Part shown: piece by piece, positions 32,875 through 42,016 of the stretch
How positions within the stretch are numbered: the first letter of the stretch is position 1
Layout of the letters: each line of letters opens with the position of its first letter
Source: Venturia oleaginea
Lineage: Eukaryota > Ascomycota > Dothideomycetes > Venturiales > Venturiaceae
Assembly: GCA_013176395.1 (NCBI GenBank)
Contig: JABMLP010000007.1
Location: 992,001-1,056,000 of the forward strand
Direction: 5' to 3'
DNA length: 64,000 bases
Notes under the pieces: generated by a model
What the model saw: the letters and a program-made list of their open reading frames with translations, nothing else
Told to the model about the DNA's origin: nothing
Database searches by the model: none
Program-made: the position numbers and the translations under genes

Positions 32875-34242
32875 CTAGTGATCCACATCTTTGCTCCTTC
32901 TGTGGTTGACACTACCCGCCATTTTCTTGCCAACCTCATAACTACTGATCATAATCGCACAAGCTGGGGCAACCTTCAAACATCGTGCCGTCCAACCTCT
33001 GAACAAGCCACTCATTCCCTGCTCTTTGAAGATGTGCCACAGAAACTTTGGCATCGGCAGCTCTTCTGGAATCAATCTCTTTGAAGCTGGCGATGCCAAA
33101 CCACTTGTATCCATAGCAGCTGCATGTTTGACAACCTGCTGTCTTGTTTTTCCCACGTCAAAAGGCGTTGTGACGAATGCGGCGATGGCTCCTGAAGTTG
33201 CTCCTGCAATGAAAGAATCAACCAGCGTGGCGGTGTGATCCTCCCTGCTCCTCGACCTGCTCCTCAATCTCTGTGCATTGGGATTTCGTCCATCAATCCG
33301 ACTTCTCCCTCTTGAGGATTCGCGTGCATCGGTGAGTCGATTCCGCATAGCCTCATATCCCCACCAATAGATGGCACTAAACGGCACATCTCTCCAAAGT
33401 GTCAACGTCAATCCTGTCCAGAGGCTTCTGACTCCCTTCTCGCCAATCATCTCTCTCATGCCCTTGGCTGTATCTTTGAAATATGACACCCCAGTCGAGC
33501 CTTTTGGTTGTGAATGCGTCGCCTGCATTCTCGTTCTGAACATCTCAATTGGAGAAACCACAATGGCGGCCAATATCCTGGCTGTAGATCCAGCTAAAAT
33601 GGGCGCAGAGTCATCGCTCATTCCCATCTTCACAAATGGACTCTGCGGCGCTGCTCTCAACCAATCGTATCCAGCAAAGTAGATGACGTTCCCCGGCACT
33701 GCCATAGCAAGCGTGGGACTCAATCCCCTCCAAAGTGTAAGCGGTCCCTCGTTCTTCGCAATCTTCCTGATACCATCGAGAGTGGAGTTGAAAGTTTTTG
33801 CATTTGCCTCTTCCACGGCACACGCCACACCTTCGCCATTCACGATGCTTGAACTTGGTGGCCCGGCAACGCAATAGGCGGCGTTGTTGTTCACCCAAAA
33901 GACTTCGCGACAGCATTGCGATATACCAAGTTTCGGTGGGAGATTAGAGAAGTTTGTGGGTAGCGTCGGTGTTCGTGATGAGATATGTGGTTGGGATTGA
34001 AGGCGCACGCGGACGACATCGAGTGGAGTTACGAGCAGGGCGGTCAAAACGGAGCCAGAGACGGCTGATAGCATCTTCTGAGCAATGGATATAGGGACAT
34101 CTTGGTTGTCTTCGAGGTCGGGCATGAAGAAGTCGTCGCGGCTATGGTGGTGGTCTAACCGATCGTGGTTTTGGCCACTGGGGTGTGTAGAAGGGGCTCT
34201 GAGAGTGTATGCCATTGAGATGACTTGGTTTGTTCGTGTCAC
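32875..34242 (-). CDS. mtm1: Mitochondrial carrier, MTM1/SLC25A39-40 type
   Basis: 455 residues with no intron. Three carrier repeats each bear the signature: PLDVVRVRLQ in repeat 1, PIEMFRTRMQ in repeat 2 and PFDVGKTRQQ in repeat 3. Each is followed by a second half with EGPLTLWRGL, GVRSLWTGL and MSGLFRGW. Repeat 1 has an insertion containing CCREVFWVNNNAAYC and SSSIVNGEGVACAVEE. The long first loop, Cys residues and overall pattern match yeast Mtm1 and human SLC25A39/40 rather than ADP/ATP or aspartate carriers. Known: this subfamily sits in the inner mitochondrial membrane and is linked to manganese-SOD2 activation and, for SLC25A39, glutathione import. An RS-rich linker (RLRSRSRSREDH) before repeat 3 is unusual. 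The gene is divergent from the F-box gene, with 584 bp between. Confidence 0.87.
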   Translation of the reverse strand: MTRTNQVISMAYTLRAPSTHPSGQNHDRLDHHHSRDDFFMPDLEDNQDVPISIAQKMLSAVSGSVLTALLVTPLDVVRVRLQSQPHISSRTPTLPTNFSNLPPKLGISQCCREVFWVNNNAAYCVAGPPSSSIVNGEGVACAVEEANAKTFNSTLDGIRKIAKNEGPLTLWRGLSPTLAMAVPGNVIYFAGYDWLRAAPQSPFVKMGMSDDSAPILAGSTARILAAIVVSPIEMFRTRMQATHSQPKGSTGVSYFKDTAKGMREMIGEKGVRSLWTGLTLTLWRDVPFSAIYWWGYEAMRNRLTDARESSRGRSRIDGRNPNAQRLRSRSRSREDHTATLVDSFIAGATSGAIAAFVTTPFDVGKTRQQVVKHAAAMDTSGLASPASKRLIPEELPMPKFLWHIFKEQGMSGLFRGWTARCLKVAPACAIMISSYEVGKKMAGSVNHRRSKDVDH

Positions 34243-34826
34243 CGGTTTGGGGCAATTGACATGTTTCAGCAGGAAGCGGTTGGCGTTCTGAATATGGGGA
34301 AGTGAGACGATGCCGATGCAGGACTGATGATGATATATTTTTGATATAGAGCCTTAATCGAGGTTAGCGGGTCGTCGGACCTTTCAATCCTATCTCCGGC
34401 CTGTAACTTCGCCAACATCAGCATCAACATCCTCCTTCTAATCCAGATTCTAGATAACACCTGCTGGATCCTGTAAATACCTGTCACTGCCTACCGTCTA
34501 TACAACAACTTCACACCTCGCTACATCATCTAACCAGAATCTAACAAGCCATACGTCCGAAAGAGGTAACTACTCTCTTGATACATTCCCCAATCTCGTA
34601 CTCAGCCATTAGAGTCATATTCTCAAAGTTGATCACCTAGCACTGAATTGCACCAAGTCCACAGTCATCGTCTCGTTTCATACCAGTCAACATGTCCACC
34701 CTCTCTGACTCACGTTGCTTTAAGATAATTTCTGCATTTGCCACCGGACCACTTCTCTCCATCAAGGGAAACATCACAAGCAAAAACGGAATTCGATTTG
34801 ATTAACAGTTTCTGAAACTCAACACA
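34243..34826. promoter_or_regulatory. Shared upstream region of MTM1-like and F-box genes
   Basis: 584 bp between divergent start codons. No clear motif beyond AT-rich stretches. Confidence 0.4.
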
Positions 34827-36389
34827 ATGGAGCAAACTGAAGCCGAACGAGAGTTGGAGCGCTTCAGACAACAATGGAAAGATGAAGTAACCGCCAAAAT
34901 CAAGCCACAAGAAAGCAACCCAAATCGAACGCACGCATCTTCTAGAGGAACTATAGTATCCAAGAAGGTCCGGCCGCCGATATCTTCAAGAAGTTATTCC
35001 AAAGCCACCCATGAGGGGGCTGATGAGCTCGAACCTTTCTCTCATCACGATTTACCTGAAAAGGAAACTGGGCGAAAGACAGGCGATGCCGAGTATGGAG
35101 TTTCCGAGATCCTTGAGGAACCTACGACTGCTCTGGATCACTACGAGAAAGCTGTGGAACGGGAAGGTCAGGGGTCCCTTGGTGACAGTGTGGCCCTTTA
35201 CCGCAAGGCCTTCCGCATGGATCCCGATGTCCAAGATCTTTTCAAAAAGAAGCATTTCCCACCGTCATCGTTCCCAGCCTCGAAACCTGCCGATCCAAAC
35301 CCGTTCAATGCATCGGTCACATTGCCAAATACCGCCCACCACTCCCTAATCGCTCTTCCGCCAACGATTTCAGAACTGATCACCAATTTCACCGGTCTTT
35401 CCATCGCCAGAGCGCCAGCACTAACAGATCTCTCGCCAGCACCTTCATGTCCAATCGCGGATATTCCGGAAGAAATTCTTACTCAAATCCTTCTTACCCT
35501 GGCAATAACAGACGTAGTCTCTTTCTCACGAACAGCCCAAGTCTGCAAACGCCTAGCCTACCTCGTCCTAACCGAAGACTCCATCTATAAACCCATCGTA
35601 CACGGCTCCGAACACGGATTTGGCGGGATGCACTACTCTTACATCTGTACAGAAGACGGCGACCCCGTCTCCGCCTTCTCTCTCGACGACACAAACACAG
35701 AATTTAGCCTCATCGATACTTCCCCTTTGGTCGTCCCCAAAGAACCAGCCAACCCAACAATCCCCTTATCAAAACTCTACCCATCTTACAGAGCAATGTT
35801 CCGCCAACGCCCCCGAGTCCGTTTCCAAGGCTGCTACATCAGCACGGTAAACTATACCCGTCCAGGACACGCAAACAGTATGCGTTGGAACACTCCAATC
35901 TTGATAGTAACATACTACCGCTACCTCCGGTTCTACCGCGACGGCACCGTAATTTCTCTCTTGACAACACACGAACCAACAGACGTGGTTCCTTACCTAA
36001 CAAAAGAATACCTAAACCGAGAAACCACGAACCTGCCGTACGGAGTCATGAGAGATGCCGTTGGTGGCCGATGGCACCTAGGCGGAAACCCATTCCTTTC
36101 TTCTCCTTTGGATGGCCCGTCGGTGGGTGGAACGGTGGCAAAAACACACGAAGATGAGGGTCTACCAGAGGGACATCTCCACATTGAAACACCAGGCGTC
36201 GTCCCAAAATACATGTACAAAATGCACCTCGCCCTCCAATCGGCAGGGAAAGCCGGGCCTCGAAATAATAAACTCGCTTGGGTGGGTTATTGGAGCAAGA
36301 ATCGAATGACAGATGACTGGGGCGAATTCGAACTGAAGCACGACAAGGCTTTCTACTGGTCAAGGGTCAAAAGCTGGGTCGGTGCATGA
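34827..36389 (+). CDS. F-box protein, Fbxo9/Hrt3/Pof7 family
   Basis: 520 residues in one exon. The N-terminus is charged (ERELERFRQQWKDEV). A TPR/MIT-like helix pair follows at about 100-140 (ALDHYEKAVEREGQGSLGDSVALYRKAFRMD). The F-box is at about 210-255 (IADIPEEILTQILLTL, FSRTAQVCKRLAYLV). The C-terminal half contains YRAMFRQRPRVRFQGCYIS, VTYYRYLRFYRDGTVISLLT and the closing WVGYWSKNRMTDDWGEFEL, which are hallmarks of the Fbxo9/Hrt3 family. Known: these are substrate receptors of SCF ubiquitin ligases; S. pombe Pof7 and yeast Hrt3 are the counterparts. The order TPR-like region, F-box, conserved beta-rich domain is complete, so the gene looks functional. Confidence 0.88.
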   Translation: MEQTEAERELERFRQQWKDEVTAKIKPQESNPNRTHASSRGTIVSKKVRPPISSRSYSKATHEGADELEPFSHHDLPEKETGRKTGDAEYGVSEILEEPTTALDHYEKAVEREGQGSLGDSVALYRKAFRMDPDVQDLFKKKHFPPSSFPASKPADPNPFNASVTLPNTAHHSLIALPPTISELITNFTGLSIARAPALTDLSPAPSCPIADIPEEILTQILLTLAITDVVSFSRTAQVCKRLAYLVLTEDSIYKPIVHGSEHGFGGMHYSYICTEDGDPVSAFSLDDTNTEFSLIDTSPLVVPKEPANPTIPLSKLYPSYRAMFRQRPRVRFQGCYISTVNYTRPGHANSMRWNTPILIVTYYRYLRFYRDGTVISLLTTHEPTDVVPYLTKEYLNRETTNLPYGVMRDAVGGRWHLGGNPFLSSPLDGPSVGGTVAKTHEDEGLPEGHLHIETPGVVPKYMYKMHLALQSAGKAGPRNNKLAWVGYWSKNRMTDDWGEFELKHDKAFYWSRVKSWVGA

Positions 36390-37296
36390 AGTTGATGCAT
36401 CTCTGCACAAATGAAGACGAGTGGTGTGTATACTTCGTAAATTGATGTTGGATAAGGGTGAAGAATTATTGGTACGATGATAGTGCCACCTTTAATCTAG
36501 TATGTCACAAAACTGTTGAGCAAGAAACGCCCAATCGGTTCCAACGTTCCTACAAACAACTTCCTCCAAAATCGCCTCCTCCCCCTCCTGAAAACCCTCC
36601 ACCGTCGCAGCCTCCAGAGAAACCGCTATCGCAGCCTCCAGAGAAACCACTGTCACAGCCTCCGCCATAATCGACTGCTCCATTATAGCTTCCACCATAG
36701 TCCGCTCCTGAAGATCCGAAACTGGGTATGAAGGCGGTAGGCATGAACCTATACGAGAGAAAGTCAGCCAAATTCCCAAAGACCGTCACGATAGGTCGTG
36801 CAAAGACGGCCACCAAAACAACAAATGAAACAAAAGTGCCACCTCAGCGTACTGTCAGTTAGGAATGAAACAGCCAGCCAACTCTAAAAACCAGAACAGC
36901 CAACAATTATCCCCACTTCCCACAGAATCATTAAATCAGTCAGCAAGAACAAACACCGCCAGAAACACATCCAGCAAACCCGCCGGATCCAGTCACAGCA
37001 GCAGCCATGATAGTAGGGTTCGTAATGTCAAAAGTAGTGCTCCGTCGCCAGTTAATAATAAACTCAAGGGCAGTAGACTTGGCCGTGGAAGATCAGTCAG
37101 CAGGAACAACCACCGCCGCAACCACCAACCCCACAACCGCCCAAGCGCCGGCAAAAAACTATATAGGAACCAGCATTTGAGTGACATGTCCTTTTCGCTG
37201 TACTGGGCCGCCACCAGTTTAAAAACAGGGCATAAAAAGCAGCACCAGACATAACGAAAAGGATTCGACAGTACAAAAGCAGTGGGCCAAAAGGAG
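36390..37296. other. Convergent region with Gly/Cys-rich coding-like fragments
   Basis: Besides the small frame at 36550-36816, the minus strand has two short segments that both end in a Gly/Cys-rich tail and stop: LGGCGVGGCGGGCSC near 37090-37140 and GSGGFAGCVSGGVCSC near 36940-37000. The underlying DNA shares TTCTTGCTGACTGAT-like sequence, so they look duplicated. I cannot join them into a gene. Confidence 0.4.
36550..36816 (-). CDS. Possible small Gly/Cys-rich membrane protein (uncertain)
   Basis: Seen: a minus-strand frame of up to 88 residues with a hydrophobic start (VAVFARPIVTVFGNLADFL) and a tail built of three repeats of GGCDSGFS followed by GGGGGDFGGSCL. The first in-frame start is not an ATG and a TGA lies 10 codons upstream, so the true beginning would need an upstream exon I could not find. 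The opposite strand reads as a proline-rich peptide (QPPEKPLS repeats) because of the same 24-bp tandem repeat. It could be a genuine small secreted or membrane protein, a pseudogene, or simply repeat DNA. Confidence 0.3.
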   Translation of the reverse strand: MVAVFARPIVTVFGNLADFLSYRFMPTAFIPSFGSSGADYGGSYNGAVDYGGGCDSGFSGGCDSGFSGGCDGGGFSGGGGGDFGGSCL

Positions 37297-38434
37297 TTAA
37301 TACATATTCGCGCAGGCCATTTGCTGCGAGATCAATAATCCATTCCCGGGATTCCCTTGGGGTAAGCTGCGCAAGAACTCTTTGAACCTGCGTCGAGAGT
37401 AAACGAAACGACCTTACCTATTGGAGTCATAACTTGAATAGCTGTACTTAGAAGAGCCTTTCTTTTTCTTCTCCTCGGGTTGTGTTGCCTTATTGGTAGC
37501 CGAGGACTCGATTGTGCCACTCTTCCGTCGTGCCTAAGACGTGCTATCAGCAAAATGCCAGATTCGGTCGAATTCATGCAAATTGTCCACGGAAGGAAGG
37601 GAGGGCCTATTTCCGGGATCTCATGTGGAGCCGGCGTACTACTTACTTTCTTCTCTTGTTTTGCCTTGAGCTTCGCCTGCTTCTTCTTTGTCTTGGCTGC
37701 CAACTCTGCTTCCCTTGCCTCCGAGCGGGGTTCCCTGTGGCCCTTACCCTCTGCCCTGGCTTTGCGATAAACCTCTTTAAATATCTTTTGATGTGACCTA
37801 AGAGGATCGGGACCAGGTGGATGATAAACATTAGAATCATTGGCAGGAGGGGCGACGTCGGGTGCAATAGCGGCATTGTTTCCGAACTGGTCTATTGGAT
37901 ATTCGTCGGAGAATGCAGTCATACGGGGAGGGCGTCTAGATTCTATTGCAGGGGGAGGTAAAAGAGGATTCATTTGCGTCATAGCAGACGGTCCAGTATA
38001 GTACTCGTCGACAGAACCTTCACATGGTCAGCACAAACTTCCGTTCACCAAGACGAAGAAAAGATTTACTCACCATCAAGAGACGGTTTAGTGATCTTGA
38101 CGTTGGTGCCAGGAACTCTCTTCCGTCGTTTGAAAAGCCTCCTGAAAAGCCTTTTCTCTCTGGCCGTCACCGTGCCGGTACCAGTTGCCTTCTCCAATCC
38201 CGTGCGCTTCAAGTGCATCTTGACGAGGAGAAGCTTGAACTTGGAAACGACACGTTCGAGAGAGGTTCCTCTGACTGGCATGTCAGGTTCAGATGGAGTT
38301 GTGGGTGGGTGTCCGGCGCCCTTTGGTGTCCAAGGAGGTGAGTAATGTGTAAGGTAGAGTTCCTTGGGTTGGCCCGCTAAGGCGATGAGGGGAAATAAGG
38401 CGGATCCAAGTGACAGTTTGTGAAAATGAGACAA
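37297..38434 (-). CDS. Hypothetical basic protein, four exons
   Basis: Exons 38074-38434, 37647-38017, 37418-37533 and 37297-37366 join in frame to 305 residues. Introns are 56, 113 and 51 bp. For the last intron a nearer acceptor would leave only 30 bp and the same frame, so 51 bp was preferred. Seen: YSPPWTPKGAGHPPTTPSE near the N-terminus, a basic stretch (REKRLFRRLFKRRKRVPG), a Pro-rich middle and a Lys/Ala/Glu-rich helix (EAREAELAAKTKKKQAKLK), then EEKKKKGSSKYSYSSYDSN. No catalytic motif. The basic blocks suggest nuclear or nucleic-acid-linked function, but this is inference. No named family is recognised. Confidence 0.65.
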
Positions 38435-39614
38435 GGTGGTTCTAGGTGAACAGGGTAGAAAGAGGTGTGTAAGATTCGCGCAGTAGGATTGGTATTAGGT
38501 TCGCTTCAGCTGATCCGTTGCGGAAACGAGGCTGTAGGCTTTATTCTGTTAGAAGAGTGCTGGGGTGAGAGGAGTGAGGACGAGATGGAAGGGATGGACG
38601 GGATGGACGAGGAGTGGCCTCAGGCTGTTGTTGTTGTGCCAGATTAGCTGGAGGAAAGAGCTTGGGTGGTGCTGAAAAGGGAAGTAGCAGACGCGGCAGT
38701 TATGTGCATCGAGTCGGGTCGTGGTAACAGACTCAAAGCGCGTTGGAATGGTGCTTCTTTGCAGCACTTTCGAGGACATAACGAAAATATCATCGAATGT
38801 TGAGTCCTTCTGACTGCATCACAAAGTTGTTCATGCAGGAATTCAACCTCAATGGTCCTCTCTCAGCTCACCGTATGTGACATGGCACAACTCTATGTCG
38901 CCAGCCGAAATTCAGGCATAGGTTCTGTTCTGCTCAGCGTCGACGAATCCCACTTCTTGGCCACCGAGCTTACTTCCAAACTTTACTCATATTCCTTCTC
39001 GTCCTTCGTGATATGATCGTCACTTCGAATCCTATCCAGCCGAAAGAAGCCAACCCGTGCTCGCTTCTTGTCGCGGCAAGCCTTGGAAATCATGAGCTCT
39101 TGACCAGCAATCAGCTTTACACAAGGCACTCAGTTCTACCCTCCGAAAACAACCGAAACTAGAATCAACGCCACCAGCTGAAGATGGATGTTGATAATTT
39201 CCTAGCGTGACTAGGATATCTCTTGAAGCAGCCGGAAATTTATCGATACCCATCTCGATAGAGTAGAGTTCAGATACAAAGCTAATGTTGGCAGTGAACG
39301 AAGTTCCGAATCTTTGTTGTTGTCAAGTCCGAAACCTGATGCAGACCGGTGAAGAAGTCAGATCGTAGGGGTCCCCATTGCTGACACCGAGACCGAGCTC
39401 GATAGAACTAATTATCCCGCATTTTCTCAATTCAACATCTCCAGCTTGATACCCAACCCCCAATTGCCTTGGTAGTTGTACTTCATTCCCACAACCATCT
39501 CCAAGCCTCAATCGTAAAAGTAGCTCCTATCCGCTTCCTCGAACCTCACCCCGCCATCTCGATCCAATCCTCACCCCCTCAATCGCGACACAGGGTCCAC
39601 GCACAACAACCACA
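38435..39614. promoter_or_regulatory. Divergent intergenic region (1.2 kb)
   Basis: Upstream of both the hypothetical gene at 37297-38434 (minus) and the kinase gene (plus). No gene or clear repeat is recognised. Confidence 0.4.
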
Positions 39615-40966
39615 ATGGCAACAACGAAGCCACCTACCCCACAGGTCCAGCCATGCAGATACAAGACCGGAAAAACATTAGGAGCTGGATCATACTCGGT
39701 CGTAAAAGAATGCGTGCATATTGATACTGGCAGATATTATGCCGCAAAGGTCATAAACAAAAGGCTCATGGCGGGGAGAGAGCATATGGTTCGAAACGAG
39801 ATCGCAGTCCTAAAGAAGGTGTCTATGGGTCATCAGAATATCTTGACTTTGGTGGATTACTTCGAGACTATGAACAACCGTTCGTCCACCTTTGCCTCGG
39901 ACCAAGAGCACGCGGCTGATTCATAGCAGTATATCTTGTAACCGACCTCGCTCTTGGTGGCGAACTCTTCGACCGCATCTGCCGTAAAGGTTCATATTAC
40001 GAGTCCGACGCTGCAGACCTTATGCGCGCGACCCTGAGCGCCGTAGCATATCTTCACGACCATGGCATCGTCCACCGCGATCTTAAACCCGAGAATCTGC
40101 TGTTCAGAACACCAGAAGACAATGCGGATCTATTGATAGCAGATTTCGGCTTATCCAGAATCATGGATGAGGAACAATTCCACGTCTTGACTACGACGTG
40201 TGGAACACCAGGTTACATGGCACCGGAAATCTTCAAGAAGACTGGACATGGGAAACCAGTGTATGAGCATTCGTCTCCTGAACTGTATTTTGCAGGCTAA
40301 TTCGCATTTCCTAGCGATATCTGGGCAATAGGCGTGATAACCTACTTCCTCCTTTGCGGCTACACCCCCTTCGACCGCGATTCCAACCTCGAAGAAATGC
40401 AAGCGATCCTCGTAGCAGACTACTCTTTCACACCCATAGAATATTGGCGTGGCGTATCAAACCCGGCCCGCGACTTTATCCGGCGCTGTCTTACTACCGA
40501 TCCACCTAGTCGCATGACCGCACACGAGGCATTGAAGCATCCATGGATCATTGAAGATGACGAACCGAAAGAAGAGAAGAGGCAAGGTGGCGAGAAGGTC
40601 GATTTACTGCCAACTGTGAGGAAGAACTTCAATGCGAGGGTGAAGTTACATGCGGCAATCGATACGATTCGTGCCATCAATCAATTGAGAGCTGGACAGG
40701 GAGCCGCGCAGATGAACGGAGCGAGGTCTGGAGAACCGGCAAGGGGCACACCGGGACCACCATTGCCGGCGCAACCAAAGGCGGATGAGATGGAAGGTGT
40801 TGAGGGTACTGGACAGCTAGGCAGTGAAGGTGGTAAACCCCAAGAAGCTGCAGAGAAGATGGATATTGATTCTCGAGGGCATGGGAGAGGGCAGACGGAG
40901 GAACAGATTAAGGAACAGGAGAGGAAGATTAAGGAGACGTTGCAAGGGCTTTGGGGGAAGCGATAG
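39615..40966 (+). CDS. cmkA: Calcium/calmodulin-dependent protein kinase (CaMK I type)
   Basis: Exons 39615-39879, 39927-40260 and 40315-40966 (introns 47 and 54 bp) give 416 residues. All kinase landmarks are present: GAGSYSVVKE glycine loop, AAKVINK lysine, catalytic HRDLKPENL, DFGLSR and the activation segment TTCGTPGYMAPE. LYLVTDLALGGELFDRI-type sequence and YESDAADLMRATLSAVAYLHDHG are very close to fungal CMK1/CmkA. After the kinase domain comes HPWIIEDDE, then a basic helix (VRKNFNARVKLHAAIDTIRA) at the position of the autoinhibitory/calmodulin-binding segment. The tail is Pro/Gly/Glu-rich. Known: these kinases act in the cytoplasm in calcium signalling and cell-cycle control. The threonine in the activation loop fits regulation by a CaMKK. 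Confidence 0.92.
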
Positions 40967-42016
40967 GTTCTGTTGTGGGCTAGGATCCTGGAGAAAAAGG
41001 TGGATATATATTCCTGAACAGGTCGATAGCTACGAGCGATTTATGAGTTAATGATAACCCTTTTCCCTATCAGATCATGCGTGCCCGTGATCAGTATCTT
41101 TGAGTGGTTCCTGGCAGCATCCATGCTCCTGACAGGTGTCAAACTTCGGTTCATCGGGAAGTCGGTTCATCGGTCCGACCTATGCTTCAAGCTTGGGAAC
41201 GCCGAACGAGGGTTCGAGGGACCAACGATAGCTTTCGGAGCGTTCCTCGTGGTGCAGTTCCTCATCCAAGCAAGGCCCATCCGCCCCACCTGAATAATGT
41301 AAGACGCGCCGGTGCCGCCTTGATGTGACCAAGACTTGCTTGCTACTGGACCGCTGTACTAACCATATTCGGTCCCCCAGCCTCCATAGTACATTGGGGT
41401 ACGTTGGGCGTGGGCGTGGGCGTGGTGATGTTCCCGGACTTCTGCAGGGAACATGAATTCCTGCTGCAGAAGTCCCAAAGACCAGTAAACAGTGTGTTTG
41501 ATTGCCTTAATGCCTCACTTGTGAATCGACTACTGCAGTGGAAGGAGATGCCATTGGCACCAGCCGAAGGCCGCTGGAAGGAGCATCATTATGCAGCGTC
41601 AAGCCCCTGATTGTCACAGGCACAGGCAGACACAGGCACACCGATGATTACACGCGTGAAAAGCCCAGCACGAGCGGGTATGGGCAGTCATGAAGAATGC
41701 AGCTGCTTTGTTGCCACTGAGCCGACTCTCTTGTTTCGAGTGCGCGTCTTGTTGTGCTGCAGATGTTCCGAAGAACCAGGTCAAGGCCAAGCTCGTCTCC
41801 CCCTTTCCTTTTGCTTCATCGCAGGGGATCCTCATTAATTAAATCCTCCTCTGGGATTTGGCCAGCATTTCCCGATCATTTTTCCATACCGAGCAGCTCT
41901 CCAGCCAGACTGACTTTTCGATATTCGTCAGACGCTCGTTGCCGCCCCTCCTTCCTTGCAAGTCTATCATTCCTGGAATCCCCCATACCAGTCTCCTAAG
42001 CGCGACCACGAAGCTT
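40967..42016. other. Intergenic region with a 40-bp palindrome
   Basis: Contains a GGGCGT microsatellite (about 41406-41424) and the perfect-arm inverted repeat at 41436-41475. The last 300 bp are C/T-rich, the likely promoter and leader of the Sec7 gene. Confidence 0.4.
41436..41475. repeat. Palindrome with 12-bp perfect arms
   Basis: GGACTTCTGCAG at 41436-41447 pairs exactly with CTGCAGAAGTCC at 41464-41475. The 16-nt spacer is itself partly self-complementary (GGAA...TTCC). Confidence 0.85.

Noticed and set aside
36458..36670. Proline-rich plus-strand frame with QPPEKPLS repeats
   Set aside because: It is the complement of the 24-bp repeat that codes GGCDSGFS on the other strand; neither is certain and the proline version has no start context.
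37367..37417. 30-bp last intron with acceptor at 37388 in the hypothetical gene
   Set aside because: Too short for a fungal intron; the acceptor 21 nt further on gives 51 bp and the same frame.
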